The translations under genes were made by a program, and so were the position numbers. A stretch of 64,000 nt of DNA, taken from Acanthochlamys bracteata (taxonomy: Eukaryota; Streptophyta; Magnoliopsida; Pandanales; Velloziaceae). Where the stretch lies: positions 13,893,001 to 13,957,000 of the forward strand of contig CM034126.1 in the NCBI GenBank assembly GCA_019914995.1. The letters run 5' to 3'. The notes below the pieces were generated by a model that was given only the letters and a program-made list of their open reading frames with translations, had not been told where the DNA came from and made no database searches. This document shows positions 50,378 to 62,393 of the stretch, piece after piece; position 1 is the first letter of the stretch; each line of letters opens with the position of its first letter.

Positions 50378-50918
50378 TTTTTTCTAACTTTAGAATGTGG
50401 AAAGAAGAAACAATATATAGTAGCTAGGTAAGAACTAAGAAGCTTAATATATTCAAGGATTGAATTTATACACAAAAAATAAATAAGATTACCTCAAGAA
50501 CAAAGTTAGAAAACATTAACTACAACATAAGTTTCTCAAAGAGAGCCATTTAAGTTTGTCATAAATGCTTCAAAAGCATTTCTGTTACTTATTAGCAGAA
50601 GAAGTTATTCATGAACTTATTGAAAGACAAGAGTTATTGCTCTTGCTATACAGCAGTTGCTCATAAGAACAACTATTCGAAATCCAGTTCCCTACAGGAA
50701 TCTTAAAGTTTTTTTCAGACAAATGAATATTATACGTCACGGGCTTTCTGCCTATTAAACTCAAATGCTGCAGCACAGAAATTAAACTACTACAAAGATT
50801 TCATTGTACTGACACAATAAGATCCATATGAACTAGTAACTGGAGCTAGCTACATTATCATAGTTCTGCACGCATCAGTTTCTGTATTTGCATATCCAGC
50901 AGCTGAAAACCTGAGTTA
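50378..50918. other. Short intergenic region, C2 promoter and bHLH 3' UTR
   Basis: This is 541 bp between two minus-strand genes. It must hold the C2 gene's promoter and leader and the 3' UTR of the bHLH gene. No other feature is seen. Confidence 0.5.
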
Positions 50919-53900
50919 TCACTTTCTCACGATTCTGAGAACTGCCCTCTTGATCATAGCACGAGAGATCATTGTCCTTACAAACTGCAGAAAGAAAATT
51001 TTCCATGCATTAGATAAGAAACTCAACGGAGGTTTTCTATTAGATAAGAAACCTATCAAAAACCTTTGCTTTTAGTGTCAGAGCAAGAGTTCCATCTATA
51101 CTAGATGACTGAATGGAGTGTGTGTCCAACTGAATGCTACTGATAGCTTCGATTATCTCAAGCAACAAGAATTCTCTCCAGGGACACTGCAGCTCAATGA
51201 GCACCTCTTTGTCGACGATGGTAACATTGACATCGGTTGAACGGTTAATCAATAAGACCTCATGATCTTCAGCCTCTGTTTCAGGTGTGCTAGGAGACTT
51301 CCTCTTGTTCATGAAGGTTTTCTTGCTTTTCGAGATATTGTTGTTGCAGTAGTTATCAGATGTCCTCTCTGCTACGTCTGTGTGCTTTCTTTTGCCTCTC
51401 CTATCTGGCTCTTTTTCAGATTTACTGCATTCCAATTCTTCGACTCTCCTTTCAAGCTGTTTCACATACTGTATTGTGTCCGCAAGGATGGAAGCTTTGT
51501 CAACCTAGAAACCGAGAAAGACATGTAAAACCTAATAGAAACATACAGAGACTAACCTTGCAAGAATATACCAATTACTTGACTGGCTGAAAGAGGGACC
51601 TACAAGTAATATTTCTTCTAAGAAACAAAATTTTAGAAAGAATTGAAGACCAGTTACAGGCAATATCATGACTTAGATATACAAATAGCTTTTATTTCAA
51701 TTGGTATTGCAAGAAATAGGCTACCATGAAGTAAGTAGCTAAAGGTATGTGACTGCCTTCTAGTTCACTTACCTTGGTGATGGACGGTAAAAGAGACCTG
51801 AGGACAATAAATTTTTCATTCAGCTTTTCCCTTCTCCTCCTTTCCGACAGAACATGACTGGCACCAACATCATCTGCTTCTGACTTCCAAACTTTAGACT
51901 TGATGCTACTTTCTCCTTGAGTTTTCACTAGTTGGCCACCAGGCATCCAAGCAATATCGACCAAAATATTCTTCAATAACTTTTGAGATGATCCATGAGC
52001 TCGTAATGGAGCATTCCTCGGAGCAGCTCTCCATGCTTTGAAGCATGATGTGTGAGGATTCTTTGGAATAGGCACCGGTATGATTAGCCGGGAGTTTCTC
52101 AAAATAGCAGCAAGAGTTTTTCTGTAGTGCGAATCCTCATTCTCAACATCTAACGAGATTAGCTTCATGTAGTGCCCTTCTTGGAGATAGTCAGGTCTTA
52201 TTTCTTCTCCAAGCCCACCTTCTGGAGAAGAAAGAATTTTTTGAGATAAATACTGTGACAAGCATTCGTTTGATGCTGAATTATGCAGAACATAATTGAA
52301 ATCATCATCAAGAAAATGCTCATCCCGAACATTCAGAAAATGACATGTGTCATTCTGGTCTTTCATTTGTAGAGATTCATCAGGATGCTTAGGAGAATAC
52401 TTGTTTGAACTGTTATTTGGAGATAGATTCTGCAGTTCACCATAAATTTCTGCATGGGCTGTTCCAGCCACTCTGGTGGTGGTATTAGATTGAAATGTAA
52501 GAGATTGAGCTGTTGAGCTACAATCCAATGGAATTTGGCTCTCAGTCATCGTAGTTTTATCGTCAACAACTATTTCAAGTAGCTCATCATTATGATCATC
52601 TGAGCATATGATGATGCCTTCATCAATTTCTGCTGGTGGAGAACTCGATCTTGATTGCTCTGAACAAACAGGATAGGACACTTCCCAAAAAGTACTTGCT
52701 ACATGCTGTTGTAGTGCAAGGTCCTCCAAAACCTTAAACAGCAAAATGAATTGATGTATATTAATCATTCTGACGCGAAACTGGTTAAAGGAAAATATTG
52801 AAATATACAGAGGATACCAGCTCAGTTGTGCCAAACTCCAGTATACCACCCATGAATGGAAGACACATAATAGTCTGGCATAAGTTTAGAACAACAACAC
52901 ATGTTACTGATTGAGACAAAAGCATTGACTATAAACATATTGCAAGTACTAGGACATGCATGCCACGAGATGCTATACTATGGATACCTAAACTACATAT
53001 TCTTGTAGTTTTAGTTGGAGTGCATTTCTAAAGGTGTGAACCATAATGCAAGGACCAACGGAAACAAAACTATATGCAATCAAGACTTCAAATTATGTGC
53101 AAAAATGAGAATTTGACAGATGATAATACCTGGATAGCTGCGCTCTGCAGAAAAGGTTATCAACCAAAGAAGAGGAATATAAAACTGTCAGTCTTTTGAT
53201 AGAATACAAATAAAACTGAAACTATAGTTATCAAAGATGAACCTAGCAACCTTTGCAAGAAGAGAGCGTGAAAAGACTGTGCAGTCTGCAAATTGAGCAT
53301 TAGTTAACCATATGTGCTGACTAGTTGCAAAGGCTTTTCCTGGCAAACTGCAAGTCCAGCACACACAAAGTAAGAAACCATAGATAAATAAGGAACAAAT
53401 AGCTTGCTTCCTTCAGCAATCATTGGAAAGACTTAGGAACAATCACGTGCGCATGGTACTGAGAAATAAAGATTGAAGAGGTACCATTCTCCTGACTTGT
53501 ATGCGAAAGACATGCAAACCAAATAGTACCACTCTGTGTCTGTAAGATCTTCAGGAGACAATGACGCAGAAGGCCTTTTGACTTCATGAATGCAGTCACC
53601 TGTAGAAAGAGAGTTGTAGAGCTCTCTCAATTGCTCGCTTCTCTGTAGACAGAAATTATCAGCTCTAAATTCCGTTGGCTGAGTTGTCTTTCTTGTCTTT
53701 ATATCACCATTGTAATAGCCATCGCTCCACACTAATACCCTGAAAACATGAAATGATGTAGGAGAGACTAAAACATATACAATAGCCCGAAAATGGGAAA
53801 AAAGAATTAATTCCATAAAATTCAAGCCATGTGCATTTTTCCTCAAACACCTCCATATGGTTATCCAATGCAAATAAGCTTTATGCATACTAAGTCTAAT

Positions 53901-54610
53901 TACTGAAGATACTTGCAATCCTTCTGAAGTGAAAGAGAAGTACAAAAAAGTTCAAGCTGCATCTTTTTCCTGGTGTATACTAGTGTTATCACATGATCAA
54001 CTAGTTACTTTGTCTTCGTGCTTAACTTTTTTTTTTATTTATAAATTTCATCTTCATTAAATTACTTTTGAAACGCGTTAAAACCAGTTAGATGTAAGCC
54101 AAGAATCGGCACTAGATCAGGAGGTCCTTTGGCTCGTCATGTAGGAGTTCAAAAGTTTATTTTCTTGCGATGGTTCTTTATCAATCAACATAGAGACAGT
54201 AGCCAATAAATTTTGCATTACCATTGTGAACTAGAACAGACATAGCGTTCCCATTTGAAATGGCATCACTATTCACTAACAAATTTTAACAAGATCAATT
54301 TTCTAGATCAGTAAGAAAATATAACTACTTGGTCGAGCTAAGATCACATGTTAAGTTAAACTCAATAACCATTTATAATTATTCCTCCCTGTATAAGTTG
54401 AAGGTTTCAATCCTAACAGCCTGAAAACTAGTGACAAAACGACTTGAGAGTGACATTTTCAAGATCATACTCGTGCATTGCATCAGACAATGCCCAAAAG
54501 ATTCCATAGCTCCATTGAATGCTCCTCACTGTAGCAGCAAGCTGGTGCCTGAAATTTTTCCCCGGAGAGCCCTCATGGTTCTTGAAATCAGTCGACATCC
54601 CTTGACACAT
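50919..54610 (-). CDS. GL3/EGL3-like bHLH transcription factor (subgroup IIIf, MYB partner)
   Basis: Eight minus-strand exons: 54610-54471, 53739-53485, 53347-53251, 53144-53130, 52874-52818, 52732-51773, 51504-51064 and 50984-50919, giving 676 residues. IIIf bHLH proteins join R2R3-MYB and WD40 proteins (the MBW complex) that control epidermal cell fate and flavonoid pigments. The N-terminal MYB-binding region begins LAATVRSIQWSYGIFWAL, continues VLVWSDGYYNGDIKTRKT and LQRSEQLRELYNSL, then ECLPGKAF and FSRSLLAKSAAIQTIMCLP. An acidic middle follows (about 189-470). The basic helix-loop-helix (about 481-530) has HVLSERRRREKLNEKF with the H-E-R DNA contacts, then VDKASILADTIQYVKQLERRVEELE. The C-terminus is ACT-like (VLIELQCPWREFLLLEIIEAI). 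An in-frame stop lies 6 bp before ATG 54610. GL3, EGL3 and MYC1 are not told apart here, and TT8 is less likely. Confidence 0.9.
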
Positions 54611-54817
54611 TAACTAGAGATTCTCCAACAATTCAAGCTTTTTGATGACCTTCAAAGAATGTCTAACAACAGCAAGAAGAACTCAACTGAAGCTAGCTAC
54701 TGGATTAAACCCAACCACCAAACTTGAAGAACCATAGAATGACTTGCTGTTCTCCATATAATATTTACGTACGCTCCACTTGTGCTCGTCTCCCCATTTT
54801 GTTTCCCAACCATTTAA

Positions 54818-55158
54818 TTTGAAGAAAGAACAAAATATCTTGGAGGAAAAAAGAAAGAATTTTTGCTAAAAACGATTGAACTTTTACCAAGATTTCATCA
54901 ACTGTTTACTACAAAGAAACGATTAACAACAAGTTTTCGAAAAGAGCGAAAAATCTTGTCTCTGTTTTGTCGCCAAGGACTTGAACACGAAGGACGAGCA
55001 CAAAAAAATCTTGAAGAAAAAAATATAAAGAAATTAAAGAAAGAAATTTTGCTAAAAAAGACCGAAGTTTTACAGAGATATCATGAACTGTATGTTATCC
55101 AGTTTGAGAAAAAAATTGCCCCAACAGAAAGGGAGAATCTGATAACTTTGAATTCCTG
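54818..55158 (+). repeat. Diverged two-copy tandem repeat (about 186-bp period) open in one frame
   Basis: A purine-rich segment containing AGAAAGAATTTTTGCTAAAA (54852) recurs 186 bp later (55038) in diverged form, with similarity extending over roughly 100 bp on either copy. One plus-strand frame is open from 54818 to the TGA at 55156-55158. It encodes two related segments, LLKTIELLPRFHQLF and LLKKTEVLQRYHELY, but lacks an ATG at its start. It lies in the bHLH promoter region. It may be a relic of a duplicated exon or just purine-rich DNA with few stop codons. Confidence 0.5.
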
Positions 55159-56473
55159 AGAGTTAATGTATCAACACTTCAAAAAAGGATAGAAAAGCTC
55201 AGCACTGCTTTGTTGGTGGGGAATGAATGCAGATGAAGAAAATAGAAAATTGTTGAATAATAACAAAAGAACAAAAAAAAAAAAAAAAATTGGAGCTTCA
55301 TTTGTAGCCAACGGTTTGTATGAATGACATATCACGTGACTCGGAACTAATGGTGTCTTTCTTGACCAGTAGGTGTATAGCAAAACAAACAAAAACCATT
55401 GTCCTTGAAAACTCTTCACGTAAGTGCGTGTTTACTTAAGAGCGTGTTTACCTAAACTAAACTCGAAAGTGAGTGTAGTTTTTAAGAAATAAATTTAAAT
55501 TTTAAAATATTTTAAAAAATAAAATTTTATATTAATTTTATATTTATAAGAAGTTTTAAAATTAAATTTCAAAAAATTTATTGATAAAACAATTATTTTA
55601 ATTTTTGTATGTATTTTATATTAAAAGTAAGTTTAAAGAAATAAATTAGAGTGTTGGTGAATTTTAATTTTGAAATTTTTTAAAAATGAATTTAAAATAT
55701 TAATAAAAATAATTTTTTAATAATAATATATTAATAATAAGCTTTAAAATTTTGATAAAAGAATTTATATAAATCAGTAAATACGTCCGAAATGTAAATA
55801 AACTGAATAAGAATTTTTTGATAAAAAGCCCATGTAGAGTAGTACACAATATGAGCTGTTACTGGGCCGATATAGTTTGATTAGGGCTCATTCCAAACAA
55901 AACGTGCGTGCTGACTCTGCATCACCTGAGAAGATCTGCAAGAACTCTTACCCATATTTTACCATTTCTTCGGAATTGTCCGCTCATATGACGATAGAAT
56001 TGTCCGACTGTAGCCCGACGCGCTGCTTCAACGCTCGATATGAAAAGTAAAAAGGAAAGTTTGATTCATTCAGTTCAATTGAAGTCAGGTGTTAGGAAAC
56101 CTTTTTTCTCAAGTCCCCTCAGTTTGATTCATACAGATTTCTCAAGTCACCGGAAAAGTTATGAAAATAAGAAACAGGTGTTACGACCATTCAATTGAAG
56201 TTAAACAAAAATTTTTAACCCGCATAATGATCAGATAACAAATATCAGTAAATAAATGCCTTCGATTTTCAATGGAATTCACCTAGTTCGAAGATTACAG
56301 CATCTGACAACACCAAGAAATGTGGCAAGGGACGTAAACAGTTTATTATCGCATTTGCTTTGGCTCATTCATTTGCCCTACCTCAGTTCCCGTAACAAAG
56401 GGACCAAAAACGATAGTTTCAAAATATTATGGCACATATAGAAGTTGTACGCACAAGAATCAGCGTCTTCAGT
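55159..56473. other. Intergenic region upstream of the bHLH gene
   Basis: This holds a poly-A tract (about 55272-55290) and an AT-rich stretch (55490-55800), and ends with the 3' UTR of the SLH gene. No gene is seen. Confidence 0.5.
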
Positions 56474-59400
56474 TCAAGATGTCTTCAAGTCTTGATTCTT
56501 GAACTTCTGGGTCGCTTTTTCAACGCTTACTTTGAAATCCTCCGCTGCCCTTCTTGTCTTATCACCAACGTACGCATTGAACTGTGAAGTCTTTTGCTTA
56601 AGTTTCTGAGCTGAGACACTTGCCTGTGAAGGAACGCCCTTTGCTTTTGCTGCAAGAGCACTGTACATCACTTTGACGTGTTCAGGAACCTCAGTGGCTT
56701 GCTGCCTCAAATACGAAATGAAAGAGACAATCTTTTGGATTACTAGCTTGATTGCATTTGATGACCTAAGTTTTATCTCAGCTGCCATGGCCTTGAGCTT
56801 ATCTACAAGATTCTCTGCTTTGCTAATTGTTGCATCTACTGCAGGCTGCTCCCCTGCAGTAACCCAGGTCACTCCAGTATTAGCATCATCTTGAAGACCA
56901 TCATCAACGACGACTTTTATCCCCTGCCTCTCCCACCGCTCTCTAGCCCCTTCAAGAGCTTTTGCTTGCTCCCTTGCTCTTTTAGCCTCCTCCTCTGCCC
57001 ATGACCTGGAAAATAAAAAATTAGAAGAATAAAAACGTGGAAGTTCTTATTAAGCATCCCTCAATCCCCCAACAGCAGTCCAATCAAGGATTTTAAATGC
57101 AATAAAAAAGAAGGATAAAATTTTCATAAAAACACAAGCAGTAGATATAACAATAAGCAATTCCATGCAGCATGCTTTTAAAAATAGTTCGAAGAAGAAA
57201 AATACTATCTTATAATAAACATAATAGGTGCGCAACAGAACCAACTTGCAATGGCTGCATCATCTGTACCTGGCCATAGACAAGGCTTTTCTCTCAACTT
57301 CCAGCTCATAGTGCAGCTGTGCAATACCTTGGTTCTCACGTTCTGCTTCTTTCAGGAGTTTCTCAATCCTGTTCTTTTCAAAAGAAACTTCCACCTTTTC
57401 ACCCATTAGATTCTGCAACTGCTCTTCCACTTCTTGTCTAAGCTTTGAAAGTACTTCCATCTCTGATTCAACAGCAGCCCGATTTTTTATGAGATTGTTA
57501 TGTTCTTCCTCTCTTTCAGTTTGTAACCTCTCCAGTTCCATTCTTGCTTCACTGGCTAATTTCTCTAAGGCTTCTGTTTTTTCCCTTTCTTTGGCCAGAG
57601 CCTTCTCAAAGCTCTCATTAAGCTCCTTCTCCACTTGAGCTACCAAAGCAGTATGAGTATTAACAGCAGTTTCTGCCAATGATTCTGCCTCTATGCGTGC
57701 TAGTTCTTCACTAACAATTTCAGCAGCCTCACCAGTCGAAATAGCAATAGCAGCTTGTGCTTTTGTGACAGGTTTATCAGGTTGGAACAGTCTGGTGTAG
57801 CCTGCACAATAGTCGCAGCTAAATAAGTAGCTGCAAATTGCAATAGGCACCTTGAAGAAAGATAAGAGTTCCTCAAAATAATACCAAAAGCAAGAGCTGT
57901 AATGCTCTGATCACCAGCAGACAAGTCAGAGACAATAGCAGGCCAAGCATCTGGATTTATTTTGTCAAGGTCAATGTAGCCAGAACACAGATAGACATAC
58001 TGACAGTCAGAAACAAATTGGATGTCAGCATAATTTTAGAAAGTGAACTTTCATTATTTAGCGTATGGGAGAAAAAGACAGCATGAGTTGAACTTTTGCT
58101 ATACATTTTTATTTACTTCTGGAAATTGTCTTTTTTCGAGAGCCATTTTCCAAGTCAATAGATCTTGACGTGATAAAGGCCTGCAAAGAAAAACAAGATC
58201 AGGGTGCCTTGTTTGCAACTTCTCAAATAAGGAAACATTAAACAAGCATATTTGTAGCACCTATCAGGAAAGAAAAACACAGGATCCAGCGTTGCTTCAC
58301 TGGAGCTGGAATTCCTCAAAAGCTTGCTAGAGATGAGTCCTGCTTCTGCCAAACCTGCAATATGAGGAGCATGACCAGCGGAGCAGCTTCAGCAGAAATG
58401 ATATGATTTGCACCTTGTTCACACAGCTAAGACCAACAATGTCATTAAGATATAAGAACCAGGAAAAAACCTTGAATAGATGAGAAGTCAGGGTCTTCAG
58501 GAGTTATATCATCAAAAGCTAGTTCAGTGACATTCTCTATGTACATTGCAGGGTACACTTTCGAAGTTGGATTCCTACATGGTAAATAGGCAGAATGTTA
58601 TTTAGGAAAAAGAAAAGCAAGCAGAATCTGGACTTTGTCTTATGCTTGAACTACTAGAAGTATGATATACGTGTAAACATGCTGGAGCAATTTGATGAAT
58701 ACTAAAAATTAAGGGGAAAAAAAGAATATACCTGGTCAGAATACTGCTTCCTGATACTAACCATCGAGCATACTCACGACGAGTGCATAGGTCACCAGGT
58801 TGGACATCAGCCTCTATGACCTATAGTGAAAACAATCCCAAACATATATAGTTTCATTGAACCAACAAGGACTTGAACCAAAAGCAAATGTTAATTGTAA
58901 AGGGGGGAAAATGCGTCGTCTCAAAAATGGTCTTTAAAGATATGCTTGTAATAGAAGAAAAAAGATGAAAATTTAGCGCCAAACACAAATATTTTTATGT
59001 TTTGATAAATTTCTATATGCCCTAATATCCGCATAACATGAATTCAAAGAGCACAGACAATATTCACCCAAGTTTCCAAAGGAAGAGTACAGCACATAAA
59101 TTCTCTATCGATTCCCGCCACTATGATGGATTGAGAGGGAATCAAGCATCCCAAACAAAATGACAAGTACTCAACTGAAAAATACACTAAAAAACAAGGA
59201 CTTAAGAGTATAGCAAGGGATGCAGGACCCTGTATAACGCAATCACATGTCTTATTAGAATTCACACTATCTATTATAGAATGCAATTACTTATATAATG
59301 TTGCCAAACTTCAATGAAAAATGGTACCTTCAGAACTTGCAAGGCTGCCAGTGCATGACCCTGTATCTGATCAACTTTAGCAGGAACTACTATTTTTCCT

Positions 59401-61666
59401 GGTGTCACCTTTGAAGTTGCAGAGACGAGAGACGGAGCAGGTACACCAGCAGAGGAGAAGGATTTTTCAGGAAGCAGTGACTCAAAAAAGGTGCTTCTAT
59501 AAGAATGGTTATTAGTGCTCATCTCAAGATCATTCCTATCTAAATCCAATGAAAGTTTTGCAGTGGCTGGTTCATTCCCCATTAATATTTGCTCTTCTAA
59601 GGTAGACTTAATGGACTCCAGAATTTTGGATTCTTCATTCTGACCAAAGTTTGATACAAATGAACTTCCAGGTAGATATGCTTCAGCTGCAACGTGAACT
59701 GGGAGCAAAGTGCTAACCTCATCAGGAAGCTTAAGTCCATCAATTTTACCAGTATCATCTTCATTTGAAACAGACACCGTGTCCACAGCATCCTTAAAAC
59801 ACAATTCAGACTCTAGAACAAAACTGGTCTCTTGTATTGTAAGATTAGATGGCAATGATTCATTAAGAATTTGACCTTCATCTTCCATTGGGGATTCTAG
59901 TGACATGTTTAAATCTTCTGTCTCCCCATAAATTTCTCCCTCTTCAGGATCAGATATGCTGGTTGTCACATCAGTACCATTAAGCGTATCAGCAACCGTT
60001 TCCATTTTAACTTTCTGGTCAAATGGCATGTCCTGTGTATCAGAAATGACAGGTTCAGTTCCACCCTTGAAATCAGATTCCACAGAAGACAAGTCAATTT
60101 CTTCCATTACATGTGATCCATCAGAATCAGTAGTTACAGGAACATCATCTTCATGGGCAACATTATCCTGACTAGAATCCTCTTGAATGTTTTCAACGAT
60201 ATCACTAGTTAGTTCATCAATGAGTTCCTTATGAGGTCCATTCAATTTGCCATCCTCAGCATCTTCATGACTTTCAGTGGAAGAGAAAGAGACATTGTCT
60301 GTTACATGGTTTGGCTTGCTATTGCTAGCAGGAGTTTTGCGCAGTTTCTCTTCCCCTACTAGATTATTCTCGTTCAGTACATCATCTTTGGGACCACTAT
60401 CATGAGAATTTATCAACACTTCTTCCTTGCTTGTTAGTGGTTCCATCTGTGGCTTGATCCCTTCATTACAAGGTAATCAGAAACCATCTTAAGTACTATA
60501 GCCATCACACTTGACCCTTTAAGCAGGTCCCATAGCTAACTGGTAAAAATAGATCTATTTTGTTTACATTGACCAAATGTTATATGACAAGGTAAACAAG
60601 CACTTCCAGTTCTGAGAGAATGCCAAGACATACCAGCAGCATTTCTTCTGCTTATAGATATTGAAGCAAAGGTGACTCCGGCAACAAGAAACACCCCAGC
60701 TAGTCCTGCTCCAAGAATTCCTGAAAATAGGCTACTAGAAAAGTGTCATTAGTACTATAAAAAAAATTCTGAAGCTAGATGCAACAGCTTGAGAATGAGA
60801 AACACGCGACTTGCAATGTCCTGTTTGTTACATGCCTATCTATAGTTAAAGTTTTCTCTATGGCCAACGTCATTCTAGATGTGTCACTTCAGATGCTCAC
60901 CATGTGCTTCAGTCTATACCAAGCTGATCAGCTAGATCTGGTCTAATTGGCTTAGACCAGTGCGATTTTCATTTACATCCTGTTTGTTACAAGTTGAGAT
61001 AGTGGCTAGAAATTACAAATTTCAGCTGAACTACTCAGTTTCATACACAAACATGGACTATATACATGCTCTAGGGGATGAGTAAGGCTCACACCATTAC
61101 TCTTTTAGATTTGAACTCAGGTTACCGAGTGTTATACTTTCTATTTTACATAGAAATCAATATCACATTTCCGTTCCCTTACAGCAGATTACTTTGAATA
61201 TTTTGCTTCAGAAATAAGTAACAAACCAAGTATTGACTACTAAACAATCACAACATATTTCTTGCTTAATAGATAACTAACGTTGAATTCCCATCAATAA
61301 ATCAGTGACACATTAATTCAATCAGATAACAGCAAAAAAAGAAAACCATCACAACTAAGTTGGCTAGCTCCATAACAGAAACTACGGTCTCATACCTCCT
61401 GGTCGTTGCCGTCCCTTGCGATCATCTTTCAACTCATCGTCACCTTTGTCTGAAGAGCTTCGAGCTCCGGTGGCATCAGTGTCATCCGATTTAGCAGTAG
61501 CGGTGACGAAGTAGCGGAGACGGGGACGACGGCGACGGCGAAGAGGTGGTGGAATTCGGAAGCGGAAAGAGATAGCGGCTCTGGGTAAAATCGATTCCCG
61601 GCGTGAAGCAATTCTTCGCAGCTGAAGACACGTCGGCGATGGCTGTCCACCGAGGGTCGTCGCCAT
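56474..61666 (-). CDS. Plastid-type membrane protein with S-layer homology region and coiled coil
   Basis: Ten minus-strand exons: 61666-61396, 60720-60634, 60460-59328, 58820-58732, 58574-58471, 58354-58261, 58180-58105, 57999-57885, 57801-57270 and 57005-56474, giving 1010 residues. It resembles Arabidopsis AT5G23890/AT5G52410, whose role is not established to my knowledge. Residues 1-60 are Arg/Ser/Thr-rich and look like a chloroplast transit peptide. One membrane helix is encoded alone in exon 2 (ILGAGLAGVFLVAGVTFASISI, about 91-112). A long acidic, probably disordered region follows (120-497). The SLH-like part (about 498-680) contains CTRREYARWLV, LAFDDITPEDPDFSSIQGLAE, LSRQDLLTWKMAL and GYIDLDKINPDAWPAIVSDL. 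A Glu/Lys coiled coil covers about 690-850, then a helical tail to KFKNQDLKTS. The acceptor of exon 3 (near 60461) has a poor pyrimidine tract. The organelle location is inferred. Confidence 0.87.
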
Positions 61667-62393
61667 TTTCCTTTTTAGTAAATGTTATCAGTGATATGAT
61701 TATCAGGTTTGGTAGTTATTAGAGAGAGCAGAAGAAATGTAGAGAGAAGATCTCACTAATGTTTTTCATTTTAAAATTTTCTTTCTTTGTGAAATGAGTG
61801 CAAGGCAATTTGCATAACAGGTCCCAAACAATTTTCTAGCGTAGAAACGGTATTCTGCTTTTTGAGCGTTGCATCGGAGAGGAAACATATTAAGTCGCTC
61901 GCTAATCATGGTTGCATAATATTTGGTTTATTTCTCCATCGTGATTAATTATTTTTCTTCGAGAGGCTTGGGCATGTGGGACCATCAGCTGAGTTGGTGT
62001 TTATCCATCGACGTCTTTCGGAAGTGTTCTCAGGAAGGCTACGTGTACACGATCTAAGCAGGGTTTCTAACACCCCATGATTGATGCGGATACAAATATC
62101 CAATATCTCTTTGAATTGCTATTGGATTTTGACAACAGTGGTGAAAGACAAAGGAAGTAATATGGAGAAAGATCTTAGAAAATGATTTGATAACTGACTA
62201 CTGTTTTCAGTTCATAACTCGAACCCTAATATATAAATATTGCAGCGCCCCAACGCATTTTGACAATTTCAAAACTCAGATTTAACCTTTCAAATGTCAA
62301 GTAATAACCTAGCGTAGCACATTAATCCCAAGCGTTTACGCTCACTTGTAACACTTATCAATTGCCAGTCTAGACAGAAAAACCCATTTCCAG
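61667..62393. other. Intergenic region, SLH gene promoter and CPSF100 3' UTR
   Basis: The two minus-strand genes are 727 bp apart. The part next to 61667 is the SLH promoter and leader, and the part before 62394 is the CPSF100 3' UTR. No other feature is seen. Confidence 0.5.

Noticed and set aside
61429..61650. 73-codon minus-strand frame overlapping SLH exon 1
   Set aside because: An alternative frame of the transit-peptide exon, with no continuation in the following exons.
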